A DNA stretch of 61,782 nucleotides from a virus. The notes under the pieces are model-generated. The model had not been told where the DNA came from. It searched no databases and saw only the letters and a program-made list of their open reading frames with translations. The stretch spans positions 1 to 61,782 of IMG/VR virus record IMGVR_UViG_3300032242_001102. One strand, 5' to 3'. Of this stretch, positions 32,982 through 41,323 are shown one piece after another. The position numbers and the translations under genes were made by a program. How positions within the stretch are numbered: position 1 is the first letter of the stretch; each line of letters starts with the position of its first letter.

Positions 32982-33677
32982 ATGAGATTTAACGAAATCA
33001 TAACTGAGAGTGCAGGAGCCAGATTAAAGGACCTAGCAAAGATTAGTACCAATATGCCGGATGCTGACTTTTGGTTAATACGTAAGGGTAGTGATAAGAC
33101 AGTAGGTAAGCCTGTTACAGAATTTGATCCTTCACGTATTGGTGTTAAAGTTGTACGCACAGATGTTTTAGATCCAAAATATCTATATTATGTAATGATG
33201 AATTTACATAATCAAGGACAATTTGCACGTATAGCAAATGGAACAACTAACTTAGTTAATATTACTGTAAATGATATTGCCAATATTCCACTTGGGCAAC
33301 AGGGTGTTAATGAATCAAGTTCACAGCAAGATGCAATTAATACTTTGTTAAAAAAGCATGGTTGGGCTGTAGGACGAATTGAAGGTGATCTTGCTTTTAC
33401 TTGGGAAGGTAAATCATATAGATTTCAAGGAGAACGTATGCGTATTACATCTCCTAATGGACAGTCTATGACAGTAATTTGGGGAAAGCAACCAAACTGG
33501 CAAGGCCGTACAGGTGAATGTAGTTTTGCACAAGCGGTACAAAATAAATATATTACATTTGATTTACCAATTTGGCAAGAACTAGATCGTGGTAAAATTA
33601 ATGATAGTCAAGCTATACAAAAATTCAAAAATGAAAATGAACGTCAGGCTATAGAAGCACTTAATAAAGGTATATAA
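32982..33677 (+). CDS. capsid-targeting-tagged protein with HsdS-like TRD segment, 231 aa
   Basis: Begins MRFNEIITE followed by S; the tag ends I-T-E as expected for prohead protease cleavage. Residues about 13-103 (ARLKDLAKISTNMPDADFWL ... PKYLYYVMMNLHNQGQFARI, then VNITVNDIANIPLG) match the pattern of half of a type I restriction specificity subunit target-recognition domain. The C-terminal half (GWAVGRIEGDLAFTWEGKSY) is not recognised. An injected anti-restriction decoy is an attractive but untested idea. First gene of a plus-strand cassette. Confidence 0.6.
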   Translation: MRFNEIITESAGARLKDLAKISTNMPDADFWLIRKGSDKTVGKPVTEFDPSRIGVKVVRTDVLDPKYLYYVMMNLHNQGQFARIANGTTNLVNITVNDIANIPLGQQGVNESSSQQDAINTLLKKHGWAVGRIEGDLAFTWEGKSYRFQGERMRITSPNGQSMTVIWGKQPNWQGRTGECSFAQAVQNKYITFDLPIWQELDRGKINDSQAIQKFKNENERQAIEALNKGI

Positions 33678-33679
33678 AA

Positions 33680-34432
33680 ATGAGAATAACAGAATTTATA
33701 ACAGAATCTAGCAAGATTTGCCCACAATGTGGAATGAAAGGCTGCAGTTGTGAACCTGGAAAATGCAATTGTAAACCAAAACCTGGTTATCCTAAAAAGG
33801 TTAACGAGGCTGCAAATCCAGCACAACAAGCCGCTATAGCCATCAATATGAAAAAACATCATCAGAAGCCTAAGAATGAAGGTTATACAATGGAAGATGA
33901 GCAAATTGACGGTATGGCACAAGGTGAAATACGTGAAATTATTAAAAATGCTATACATATTAAAAATAAATTAGACAGTGGTACTAGTTTAGATGGTTGG
34001 ATGTATAGTTATGTAACCACTAGTAATGACCATTTAAATAGTGTAGCAGAACAAATAGGTAACCCTAATATTAGTGATGAAGAAGATTTGGATGAGGGTG
34101 AAAACTGGTCAAAGTACAACCACAAACGTGTGGGTGGTATGAGTAAAAAGAGTGTAAGTAGCTATCGTCGTAGTCATCCTGGTAGCAAGATTCAAACAGC
34201 AGTAACAACGAAACCTAGTAAACTTAAGAAGGGCAGTAAAGCCGCTAAACGCCGTGCTAGTTTCTGTGCTAGAATGCGTGGTATGAAGAAACATCGTACC
34301 AGTGCTAAGACAGCACATGATCCAAATAGTAATATTAACAAGAGTTTGCGTAGATGGCATTGTGAATCCATTGAGCAAATGCAAGAATTGATAATGTTAG
34401 CTGAACAAAAAATTAAGGCTTTAAAGAAATGA
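33680..34432 (+). CDS. capsid-targeting-tagged basic Cys-rich protein, 250 aa
   Basis: Begins MRITEFITE followed by S. Then a Cys-rich zinc-ribbon-like stretch (residues about 13-31, C-x-x-C-G...C-x-C), a segment NPAQQAAIAINMKKHHQKPK of the type found in phage virion proteins, an acidic middle, and a strongly basic C-terminus with SKAAKRRASFCARMRGMKKH and INKSLRRWHC. The end looks DNA-binding and resembles a short domain repeated in many large phages. Likely packaged with the genome. Starts three bases after the previous gene. Confidence 0.65.
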   Translation: MRITEFITESSKICPQCGMKGCSCEPGKCNCKPKPGYPKKVNEAANPAQQAAIAINMKKHHQKPKNEGYTMEDEQIDGMAQGEIREIIKNAIHIKNKLDSGTSLDGWMYSYVTTSNDHLNSVAEQIGNPNISDEEDLDEGENWSKYNHKRVGGMSKKSVSSYRRSHPGSKIQTAVTTKPSKLKKGSKAAKRRASFCARMRGMKKHRTSAKTAHDPNSNINKSLRRWHCESIEQMQELIMLAEQKIKALKK

Positions 34433-35814
34433 ATTTTATAGAATTATTTGAGGGTACAACACCCAAATTACCGGGTGCTGTAGGTGGCATTAAGGTTATG
34501 AGTATGGATCAATTTCTTGCTCAAGCTGATGATTTACCTGATGAACAATTAGACGAATTGTCGCCTCAAACATTAGCAAGCTATGTTAGAAAATCTAATA
34601 CAGATGCCAGAGATAGACTTAAACAAGATCCTAAAAATCAATTTAAAAAAGCTGAGAAAAGAGCCGCTGGTATAGGTCAGGCTATTGGTAAGATTCGTGC
34701 TACAATGGAACCCGCTACTAAACAACAAGTTAAACCACAAGATGTAGCAGAAGCAACAAAATTACCAGCACAAACACGTGAACTAAAAGGGCAAGAACTA
34801 GACGATTACTTAGATAGAATTCGTAATCGTGAAAAGGGCAAGACAGACAAATATAAACTACCTTACATACATCGTTCAAGTGTAGTCAAATATTACAATG
34901 AAGAAGGTAAACGCTACGACACAGACCAAATCAAAACAGCATTAGGTGTTCGTCCAAAGAAACTTCTTAAACAAAATGAGAAGATGAAACATAGCAACGG
35001 CGAACTAGAACAATTCTATAACATTGGTTTTGCCGCATTAGTTGGTATAGCATTAGATGAAAATACAAACGAACTAATTGTAGTTAATACATGCCCAGGT
35101 GCTGGTTCATGTAAAATAGATTGCTTTGCTATGAAGGGTGGTAAAGTTCAGTTTGAAGGTCCATGGTTAAGTGACGGAAGAATATTAACGTTTTTATTGA
35201 ATGATCCAGATGGTTTCTTTAATCAATTAAGTAGTGAAATCACAAAAGAAGAAAAACTAGCACAAAAAGGTGGTTACAATTTAACTATTCGTTGGCACGA
35301 TGCTGGTGACTTCTTTAGCCCAGAATATCAAGACCTAGCATTTAAGTTAGCAGCCGCTCACCCTGATGTTAAGTTCTATGCTTATACAAAGATTGCAAGT
35401 GCGGCATTGGATCAAAAGCCAAGTAACTTTATTGTTAACTGGAGTGAGGGGGCAAGTACTAGCCAAGAGAAACAAGTTAAGGCACAAGATCCTCAACTTG
35501 ACGTAACTAAGAATAGTCGTATTGTTCCAAGTAAGTTATTCTATGATTTACTGAAGAAGGATAAGGATGGTAAGTTAGATAAAACTGCCGACGGTGCATG
35601 GCAACCACGTGATGCCGCAGCATTAGAAGAATTAAAAGACAGACTAGCAGCCTCTTACAACTTAAAGCGTGATAGTATCATTGATTACAATGAGATGATG
35701 GCTACCCCACAAAAAAATAACATTAAGAAATGGAATGTTATTATTGCTCCGGGTGAGGGTGATATTAGTGCCAATAGACAGGATGTATTGTCTACATTAT
35801 TGTTAAAACACTAA
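34429..35814 (+). CDS. capsid-targeting-tagged gp88-like protein, 461 aa
   Basis: Begins MNFIELFE followed by G; the tag ends L-F-E. From about residue 200 it shows NTCPGAGSCKIDCFAMKGG, IRWHDAGDFFSPEY and VKFYAYTKIASAA, the layout of the 'gene product 88' family named from actinobacteriophages, whose function is unknown. Three clustered Cys and nearby His suggest metal binding. ATGA overlap with the preceding tagged gene; converges with the epimerase gene by four bases. Confidence 0.65.
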   Translation: MNFIELFEGTTPKLPGAVGGIKVMSMDQFLAQADDLPDEQLDELSPQTLASYVRKSNTDARDRLKQDPKNQFKKAEKRAAGIGQAIGKIRATMEPATKQQVKPQDVAEATKLPAQTRELKGQELDDYLDRIRNREKGKTDKYKLPYIHRSSVVKYYNEEGKRYDTDQIKTALGVRPKKLLKQNEKMKHSNGELEQFYNIGFAALVGIALDENTNELIVVNTCPGAGSCKIDCFAMKGGKVQFEGPWLSDGRILTFLLNDPDGFFNQLSSEITKEEKLAQKGGYNLTIRWHDAGDFFSPEYQDLAFKLAAAHPDVKFYAYTKIASAALDQKPSNFIVNWSEGASTSQEKQVKAQDPQLDVTKNSRIVPSKLFYDLLKKDKDGKLDKTADGAWQPRDAAALEELKDRLAASYNLKRDSIIDYNEMMATPQKNNIKKWNVIIAPGEGDISANRQDVLSTLLLKH

Positions 35815-36644
35815 ACTTTTAATAACTCTTCCATAGTGTAGAGATTACGCATATAGGGTGACACATCTTCTAGTACACTACTAGGTAAGTCACCCTTTCT
35901 TCTTGGACCATATACTACATCAAAGTCACAATCATTGACTTTTTGAAACAAGTTAACAATCTCTTGTACAGTATATCCTACACCATGTCCTAAACATTCA
36001 ACACTATTGCTTGGCTTTTCAATAGCTTGCATTAGTGCATCACATATTTCATTCACATGTACATAATCACGTATACATGTACCGTCAATAACTGATACAT
36101 CATAGTCATTACCGTATATAGTAAACGTTCCCGTTTCACGTGCTTTCAACAAATTGAACATTAGTCCATCGGGGTTAGTGGGAGCTACGACAGTGCTTCC
36201 AATAACGTTATAAAATCTAAAGATTGTATATGGTGTTTCACGATGTGTTGTACAATATTCTCTGACTACATCTTCTGCCGCACGTTTGCTGATACCATAA
36301 GCACTAGCACAATCTTGTGCGGCACCTGTACTTGAAAAGATAAAGTTCTTTGATTTTATCTTATTAACTACATTCATTGTACCATTCAAGTTAGTGATAT
36401 AGTATTTGATAGGCATTACTTCACTTTCACCCACACGTACTAATGCTGCCAAATGAATGACAGTATCAAATTCTTCATCAATGGTGAACTGTCTATTGAT
36501 ATCTTGTTGATAAAATTTATGCAATGGATACTGTGGCTCACGAATATCTAATCCATGAACCTCATACTCTAATGAGTCCATTAACATTTTTGCTAGATGA
36601 CTGCCAATGTAGCCTGAGCTACCTGTAATTAAAACTTTTTTCAT
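35811..36644 (-). CDS. NAD-dependent sugar epimerase/dehydratase (GalE-like)
   Basis: 277 aa extended SDR. Rossmann motif ITGSSGYIGSHLAK at the N-terminus, catalytic YGISK (about 118-122) and SSTGA before it. Acts on nucleotide sugars such as UDP-glucose. It precedes or follows glycosyltransferase genes in the same strand run, so it may supply sugars for DNA or envelope glycosylation. Substrate cannot be read from sequence. Confidence 0.88.
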   Translation of the reverse strand: MKKVLITGSSGYIGSHLAKMLMDSLEYEVHGLDIREPQYPLHKFYQQDINRQFTIDEEFDTVIHLAALVRVGESEVMPIKYYITNLNGTMNVVNKIKSKNFIFSSTGAAQDCASAYGISKRAAEDVVREYCTTHRETPYTIFRFYNVIGSTVVAPTNPDGLMFNLLKARETGTFTIYGNDYDVSVIDGTCIRDYVHVNEICDALMQAIEKPSNSVECLGHGVGYTVQEIVNLFQKVNDCDFDVVYGPRRKGDLPSSVLEDVSPYMRNLYTMEELLKV

Positions 36645-37978
36645 AAACCCTCAAATAGTGATAGACCTTCAACTTCTTCTGTTGGTTCAAAGTCTGGATC
36701 TTTAGTTAAATATGTATCATTATCTGTATAGATAACACGGAATTTGTGTTTGTTTGTCAATACACTACGCACATCATCAATACAAATAATACTACGTTTC
36801 AAATCAGTTATAAAATCAACATGTTTGATTGTATTCTCATTACATATTTTTGCTGTATTACTGTTAGATTTCTTTGCTTCAAATGTATTAAAGCATGTGT
36901 TCCATTTATGAAATACAGTTGCTTCCTGTTGTATGGCGTGTTCTAATGAACCTAAGTTATACCATCTTTCAGCCTTTTCAAAGATATTATATAACTCTAC
37001 TACTTTCTCAGCCATGTTCTTTTTGTTACAAGTATAGAAGAAGTTACTATTAAAGTTATTAGTCCAACGTTGATTCTCTAATACTAGTGTAGGCATTTGT
37101 ATATGTTGTTCATAGAATGCCATGCCATAACTTTCTACAATGCTAGGATTAAAAGCAATTCTAGCACTGGTCATAAAATCAACTTTCTCTTGACCAATGA
37201 TGCCTACACGAATATCATATGGCACACCTATCTTCTTTAATCTATCTTCAAACTTCTTAGCACCATTAGCACTAGTCATTACCTTAGCAGGTAGTTTTGT
37301 TTGTTCAATCAGTTCCAAAAACAGTTCAGGATTCTTACCTTCTTCCCATCGTCCTACAAACAATATACCCTCACGTGGTTTGTGATGTTCTTCAAGTAAT
37401 GCAGGTTCAGTAATAGGAATAGGAAGATGATAACTTGATTCATCTAAATGTATTTGATTGAATTTACTTTGTGTACCTACATCAATATTTGTTAAACTTA
37501 ATTGGTGACGCATCGCTACATTAGTGTTGTGTAGAAATGGGTTCTTAGTGTCATTAAAAATTTGACTCTCTAAGTGAGTGTAGGCAATGATTTGAATCAC
37601 ATCCTCAATACCCATTGTACTAGCGACCTGTACAGTCTCATATGTATTACAAACTAGTGCATCATATAGATTATGTTCAAGTGCTTCTACAATACTATTA
37701 CGAAAGTTAGCCATGCGTTCATAGCAAAATGTATCACCATACATAAAGATATTGCTATGATCGGTATATTTTAATGATTCTAGTGGTGCAATAATATTAG
37801 CTTTTAATGATTTTACAAATTCAGTATTTTGTGGTTCTTTGTCTGTAATGATATCAACTTTGATGTTATGACTATCCATCAACTCACAAAAACTTTTAGT
37901 GAATTGACCAATACCACCATGAGGTATCAATGTTTGATAGCTTACTAAGAAACCAATACGCTTATCATATGTTCTCAT
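36641..37978 (-). CDS. GT-B glycosyltransferase (GT4-like), 445 aa
   Basis: N-terminal Rossmann domain with GGIGQFTKSFCELM, and a C-terminal donor-binding domain with ILFVGRWEEGKNPELFLELI and FNPSIVESYGMAFYEQH (the E-x7-E-like signature). Uses a nucleotide-sugar donor; acceptor unknown. ATGA overlap with the epimerase gene suggests the two act in one pathway. A second GT-B enzyme lies at 42039-43238. Confidence 0.82.
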   Translation of the reverse strand: MRTYDKRIGFLVSYQTLIPHGGIGQFTKSFCELMDSHNIKVDIITDKEPQNTEFVKSLKANIIAPLESLKYTDHSNIFMYGDTFCYERMANFRNSIVEALEHNLYDALVCNTYETVQVASTMGIEDVIQIIAYTHLESQIFNDTKNPFLHNTNVAMRHQLSLTNIDVGTQSKFNQIHLDESSYHLPIPITEPALLEEHHKPREGILFVGRWEEGKNPELFLELIEQTKLPAKVMTSANGAKKFEDRLKKIGVPYDIRVGIIGQEKVDFMTSARIAFNPSIVESYGMAFYEQHIQMPTLVLENQRWTNNFNSNFFYTCNKKNMAEKVVELYNIFEKAERWYNLGSLEHAIQQEATVFHKWNTCFNTFEAKKSNSNTAKICNENTIKHVDFITDLKRSIICIDDVRSVLTNKHKFRVIYTDNDTYLTKDPDFEPTEEVEGLSLFEGL

Positions 37979-37986
37979 CTATATAT

Positions 37987-38220
37987 TTACCTTTTTAACA
38001 TCCAGATAATATGGGCATTCTTATCATGCCATTTATGTTCAAATATAGGCTCACCTGGCCCTGTCCACATTGCAGTTAGTCTATATCCATATTTTAACCA
38101 AAACACTTTACCAGTTAATGCACATCTTTTAGGCAACCATGCAAACTTAAGTGTTGATCCTAAACCCCGCATTAATGCATTGTTATAAAACACATCATCG
38201 GGTGTTGGATAATCTAACAT
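37987..38220 (-). CDS. hypothetical protein, 77 aa
   Basis: Starts MLDYPTPDDVFYNNALMRGL at 38220, with AAGAG upstream. Basic and aromatic (KRCALTGKVFWLKYGYRLTA), with WTGPGEPIFEHKWHDKN. Not recognised. The longer frame into queE is rejected. Confidence 0.6.
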   Translation of the reverse strand: MLDYPTPDDVFYNNALMRGLGSTLKFAWLPKRCALTGKVFWLKYGYRLTAMWTGPGEPIFEHKWHDKNAHIIWMLKR

Positions 38221-38227
38221 AACTCTT

Positions 38228-39076
38228 TTATGTTCCCCATTCGTTTTTGAATAGTGGTACTTGTAGTCTGTCACTATAACGGTAACCACGATTCATTGCT
38301 TCAATAGCAACATTTCTAGCATTTAAGTTATATACACTTTCTACACCACCGCATGGCATAAAATATACCGGACCTCTAAATCCTCTAGCACGATATTGTT
38401 TAACTGCTTCATCAGCCTCATTTGCATCTTCTTTACTAGCAATAACAAACTTAAGATATACAAAGCCTACACTTTCATATTGATGAACAATATCGGGAAG
38501 TATTGCTTCATCCCACTTCTCACCACTAATACTTAGTTTAGGACTTACACTAAATGTTAGTGCATTCTTTTCTCTATTAATCTTCCACTGTTGTAGATAT
38601 ATTTTAAACTCTTGGCTTAGTTCTTGTGTGCCATTAGTTTCAAATGTAATCTCTTTCAATGCTCTCATTTTCTCATTTGAAAGTAAGTACGGATACGCTC
38701 TTTGCCAGCCAAGTAGAGGTTCTCCACCGGTGATAACAAGATGCTCATCCATCCAGCGACCGTGAGGAAGCATAGTAAGGATGCTGTCAACAATACCATC
38801 GGTAGAGATAACAGGACTAAGATGCTTAAACCTAGGGTCCCAAGATGCATAGCTATCACATCCTGTACTGACAAGCGGTAAGGATTTATAATCTGTATAA
38901 TCTTCTGCTTTAATTGCAATAACATCTCTTTCATTACTTATTTCTCCTTTATTCATGCCGAAGCCACCACATGTAAAATTACATCCGTATGTTCTGAGGA
39001 ACACGGAGGGGACACCCATGTATCTACCCTCACCCTGAATGCTGTAAAACAGTTCACTTACTTTTAGTTGTGCCAT
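38228..39076 (-). CDS. queE: 7-carboxy-7-deazaguanine synthase QueE
   Basis: Radical SAM enzyme converting 6-carboxytetrahydropterin to 7-carboxy-7-deazaguanine. N-terminus VSELFYSIQGEGRYMGVPSV is diagnostic of QueE, and ITGGEPLLGWQ is the GGE SAM-binding motif. The cluster cysteines are unusually spaced: C32 and C36 (GCNFTC), then G-G-F where the third Cys is normally found, with CDSYASWD (C73) about 36 residues later as the likely third ligand. 282 aa is longer than bacterial QueE (about 220-240), accounted for by this insertion. TAATG junction with queD. Confidence 0.9.
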   Translation of the reverse strand: MAQLKVSELFYSIQGEGRYMGVPSVFLRTYGCNFTCGGFGMNKGEISNERDVIAIKAEDYTDYKSLPLVSTGCDSYASWDPRFKHLSPVISTDGIVDSILTMLPHGRWMDEHLVITGGEPLLGWQRAYPYLLSNEKMRALKEITFETNGTQELSQEFKIYLQQWKINREKNALTFSVSPKLSISGEKWDEAILPDIVHQYESVGFVYLKFVIASKEDANEADEAVKQYRARGFRGPVYFMPCGGVESVYNLNARNVAIEAMNRGYRYSDRLQVPLFKNEWGT

Positions 39077-39558
39077 TATTCAAACTCTCTATCTTCACGA
39101 TGACCACCGCGACCTGCCATGTTACTATCAGTCTCACGTACCTCTACTCTGCAACACCAAACACGTTTAGCTTCTTCACTACCGCAGTTAGGCAAGAAGA
39201 TTGTATTAATGTATTCATATAAGAAATCAGCAATACCTTCACAACCAGTACGTTCTACTTCTGTAATCTTTGCTAGTTTCAATTCACCTAAACGCAATAG
39301 TTCTGCTCTCATCGGGTCATCTTGTGCAACTAATAATGTATGGTCAAACCATTCTTCTAATTTATCTTTGAGTGGGCGTAGTCCCCCAAAGTCTGTTACC
39401 CAGTTACGTGCGTCAAGTGTATCAGCTTCAAATTCAAAGTGAAAACTCATAGCGTAGCCATGAATCAAGTTACAATGACTATCTGCACGCCATTGACGAT
39501 ATGCGACAGGACCTATTTGTCTGTATGTTTTTGTTGAAAAGAATTTCTTATTTGCCAT
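39076..39558 (-). CDS. queD: 6-carboxytetrahydropterin synthase QueD
   Basis: 160 aa T-fold enzyme. DSHCNLIHGYAMSFHFEFE holds active-site C29 and Zn-ligand candidates H28 and H33; the usual HGH motif reads HGY here. FDHTLLV (71-77) gives the second conserved His region and RETDSNMA the late Glu. Makes the pterin substrate of QueE. Preceded by AGGAGAAAA and a TATAAT (39577-39582) with a poor -35. Confidence 0.88.
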   Translation of the reverse strand: MANKKFFSTKTYRQIGPVAYRQWRADSHCNLIHGYAMSFHFEFEADTLDARNWVTDFGGLRPLKDKLEEWFDHTLLVAQDDPMRAELLRLGELKLAKITEVERTGCEGIADFLYEYINTIFLPNCGSEEAKRVWCCRVEVRETDSNMAGRGGHREDREFE

Positions 39559-39576
39559 GTTTTTCTCCTATGTTAT

Positions 39577-39605
39577 ATTATAGCATAGGACGCAGAATTT
39601 ATATA
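39577..39605 (-). promoter_or_regulatory. possible promoter of queD-queE (weak -35)
   Basis: TGCTATAAT extended -10 inside an inverted repeat CCTATG...CATAGG; at 17 bp upstream only TATATA, a poor -35. May need an activator or be inactive. Confidence 0.4.
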
Positions 39606-39634
39606 CCGGGATGAGCCCAAAGAGACCGGTTATC

Positions 39635-40108
39635 TTATTTATTAAGCGTATTAATGATTTGGGCATCGGCTACCCGTTTACGTAAACTACTACTACTGAA
39701 ACTATGGTCACGACCATTGAATACTATTTCAATGTTTCTATTATAGCATTCTTCTGCACCTGAGAAGTCTTTATCCTGATATTCAACACCCAAAATACGA
39801 ACGTCTACTGGAAGAATAAGCAACAAGTCTCGTAAATCTTGCTCAGTCTGATACACTACAACTTCATCAACATAACGGCAAGCACTAAGTTGAATCTGTC
39901 GTTCTACGATACTTTGAATAGGGTGATTCTTAGTATCTGGTCTATCAATAGTTGGATCTGTTTGTAATCCACAAATTAAATAATCACAATGATTCTTTGC
40001 TTCACTTAGCATAGCAACGTGACCAGCATGTAACATGTCAAATGTACTGAAGGTAATACCAATCTTTTTACCTTCTTGTTTCAATTTTTTGATATGATTG
40101 AAAATCAT
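39635..40108 (-). CDS. cytidylyltransferase-family nucleotidyltransferase, 157 aa
   Basis: GITFSTFDMLHAGHVAMLSEAK carries the HxGH motif and SSSSLRKRVADA corresponds to the late basic/Ser block of glycerol-3-phosphate or sugar-phosphate cytidylyltransferases. Transfers a nucleotide to a phosphorylated small molecule. Sits among glycosyltransferase and 7-deazaguanine genes, so a sugar or lipid precursor role is plausible. Start at 40108 forms ATGA with the upstream stop. Confidence 0.8.
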   Translation of the reverse strand: MIFNHIKKLKQEGKKIGITFSTFDMLHAGHVAMLSEAKNHCDYLICGLQTDPTIDRPDTKNHPIQSIVERQIQLSACRYVDEVVVYQTEQDLRDLLLILPVDVRILGVEYQDKDFSGAEECYNRNIEIVFNGRDHSFSSSSLRKRVADAQIINTLNK

Positions 40109-40341
40109 TTTGACAATGTTCTCCACATTTTAGTTTGGTCGTGTTCTTTTAAGAATTCTTCCTCACCTGCAAATGTAGGGCTATCAGCCATAATCTCATC
40201 AAGTAACCACTTAATACGATGTAGGTCTTTTTTGATTTCAAACTGATTGAACCCATCATTATACTGACTGTGGAGTTCTACTCCAGCGATATAAATTTGA
40301 TGATGTACACTATTGTAATCCATTGGTTTGCGGTATCCCAT
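40105..40341 (-). CDS. hypothetical protein, 78 aa
   Basis: Starts MGYRKPMDYNSVHHQIYIAG; helical with KKDLHRIKWLLDEIM. TAATG junction with folE and AAGGGG ribosome site. Not recognised, though it is embedded in the pterin/deazaguanine operon. Confidence 0.6.
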   Translation of the reverse strand: MGYRKPMDYNSVHHQIYIAGVELHSQYNDGFNQFEIKKDLHRIKWLLDEIMADSPTFAGEEEFLKEHDQTKMWRTLSK

Positions 40342-41024
40342 TATTTGCACCCCTTATTAGCAATCTGTAAAAATTCAGTACGTGCCGCAGGGTCTGTTTT
40401 GAAACCACCACCTAAACGACATGTAACAGTACTACTACCAGTATCTTCTACACCACGACTTTTAACACAATAGTGTTGTGCATCAATCATAACTGCAACA
40501 TCTTCTGTATCAAGGATATACTGTAAGGTGTGAAATATTTGTTCAGTTAGTCGTTCCTGAATCTGAGGTCTTTTACTGAAATATTCTACGATACGGTTGA
40601 TCTTACTAAGACCTAATACTTTTTGTTTAGGTACATAAGCTACAGTAGCTAGTCCATCAATGACTACAAAATGATGTTCACAGTTACTTTGTACATTTAC
40701 ATTACGTTCTACAACCATTTCATTGTAATGCATCTTGTTGTCAACTGTTGTACATTTAGGGAATGCTTCGTAATCTAATCCCCAAAAGATTTCATTGACA
40801 TACATTTTAGCAACACGTTTAGGTGTCTCAATCAAACTATCGTCTGTTAAGTCTAATCCTAGTGTCTCCATAATCTTAGCAAATAAAGGTTCAATTACTG
40901 CGATTCTGTCCTTACGATCAGGAACTAATGACGGCTTTGCTGGTGTCTCTACACCCATTTTGACTAAATGTTCATGTACTCGTAGACCCAACTCTGGATC
41001 CGTTTTAGTTTTATTATAGCTCAT
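40341..41024 (-). CDS. folE: GTP cyclohydrolase I
   Basis: 227 aa. Motifs NCEHHF (Zn and catalytic His), GLSKINRIVEYFSKRPQ and CVKSRGVEDTGS are family-typical. Opens GTP to 7,8-dihydroneopterin triphosphate, the first step toward both folate and 7-deazaguanine; with queD and queE nearby the latter is intended. Start at 41024 follows AAGGAAGG. Leader has a GATAAATA element and an 8-bp inverted repeat. Confidence 0.95.
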   Translation of the reverse strand: MSYNKTKTDPELGLRVHEHLVKMGVETPAKPSLVPDRKDRIAVIEPLFAKIMETLGLDLTDDSLIETPKRVAKMYVNEIFWGLDYEAFPKCTTVDNKMHYNEMVVERNVNVQSNCEHHFVVIDGLATVAYVPKQKVLGLSKINRIVEYFSKRPQIQERLTEQIFHTLQYILDTEDVAVMIDAQHYCVKSRGVEDTGSSTVTCRLGGGFKTDPAARTEFLQIANKGCK

Positions 41025-41059
41025 AGATAACCTTCCTTTGTGATGGTTTTGTTTTGACA

Positions 41060-41083
41060 TTGTGCTACCGTTGTGTAGCACAA
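41060..41083. repeat. 8-bp inverted repeat in folE leader
   Basis: TTGTGCTA, 8 bases, TAGCACAA, perfect arms, about 36 bases before the folE ATG. Confidence 0.6.
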
Positions 41084-41084
41084 G

Positions 41085-41092
41085 TATTTATC
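41085..41092 (-). promoter_or_regulatory. T4-type late promoter-like element upstream of folE
   Basis: GATAAATA overlapping the stop codon of the 76-aa gene, followed at once by the 41060-41083 inverted repeat. Confidence 0.4.
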
Positions 41093-41321
41093 ATTTTGAC
41101 TTAGCAACTGATTTTTTTGATTTAGCCTTAACTGTAGGCTTCATATTAGCAAGTTCAGCACTAGCACAGGCTTCACGAACCTCTTTTACCAATGTGTCCC
41201 AATCCCAGGCTAATTCAGTGTGCCCATCTTCAAATGTTTTCACAGTTAGATGAGTACCCTGAACCATTTTAGGCCAACCACCAGAAGATACATTAGCTGA
41301 TTGCTTCTTGCGGGTTGCCAT
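41091..41321 (-). CDS. small basic phage protein, 76 aa
   Basis: MATRKKQSANVSSGGWPKMV start, WDWDTLVKEVREACASAE centre, and a Lys/Ser/Ala tail (KAKSKKSVAKSK) that could bind nucleic acid. Not recognised further. Confidence 0.6.
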   Translation of the reverse strand: MATRKKQSANVSSGGWPKMVQGTHLTVKTFEDGHTELAWDWDTLVKEVREACASAELANMKPTVKAKSKKSVAKSK

Positions 41322-41323
41322 GA

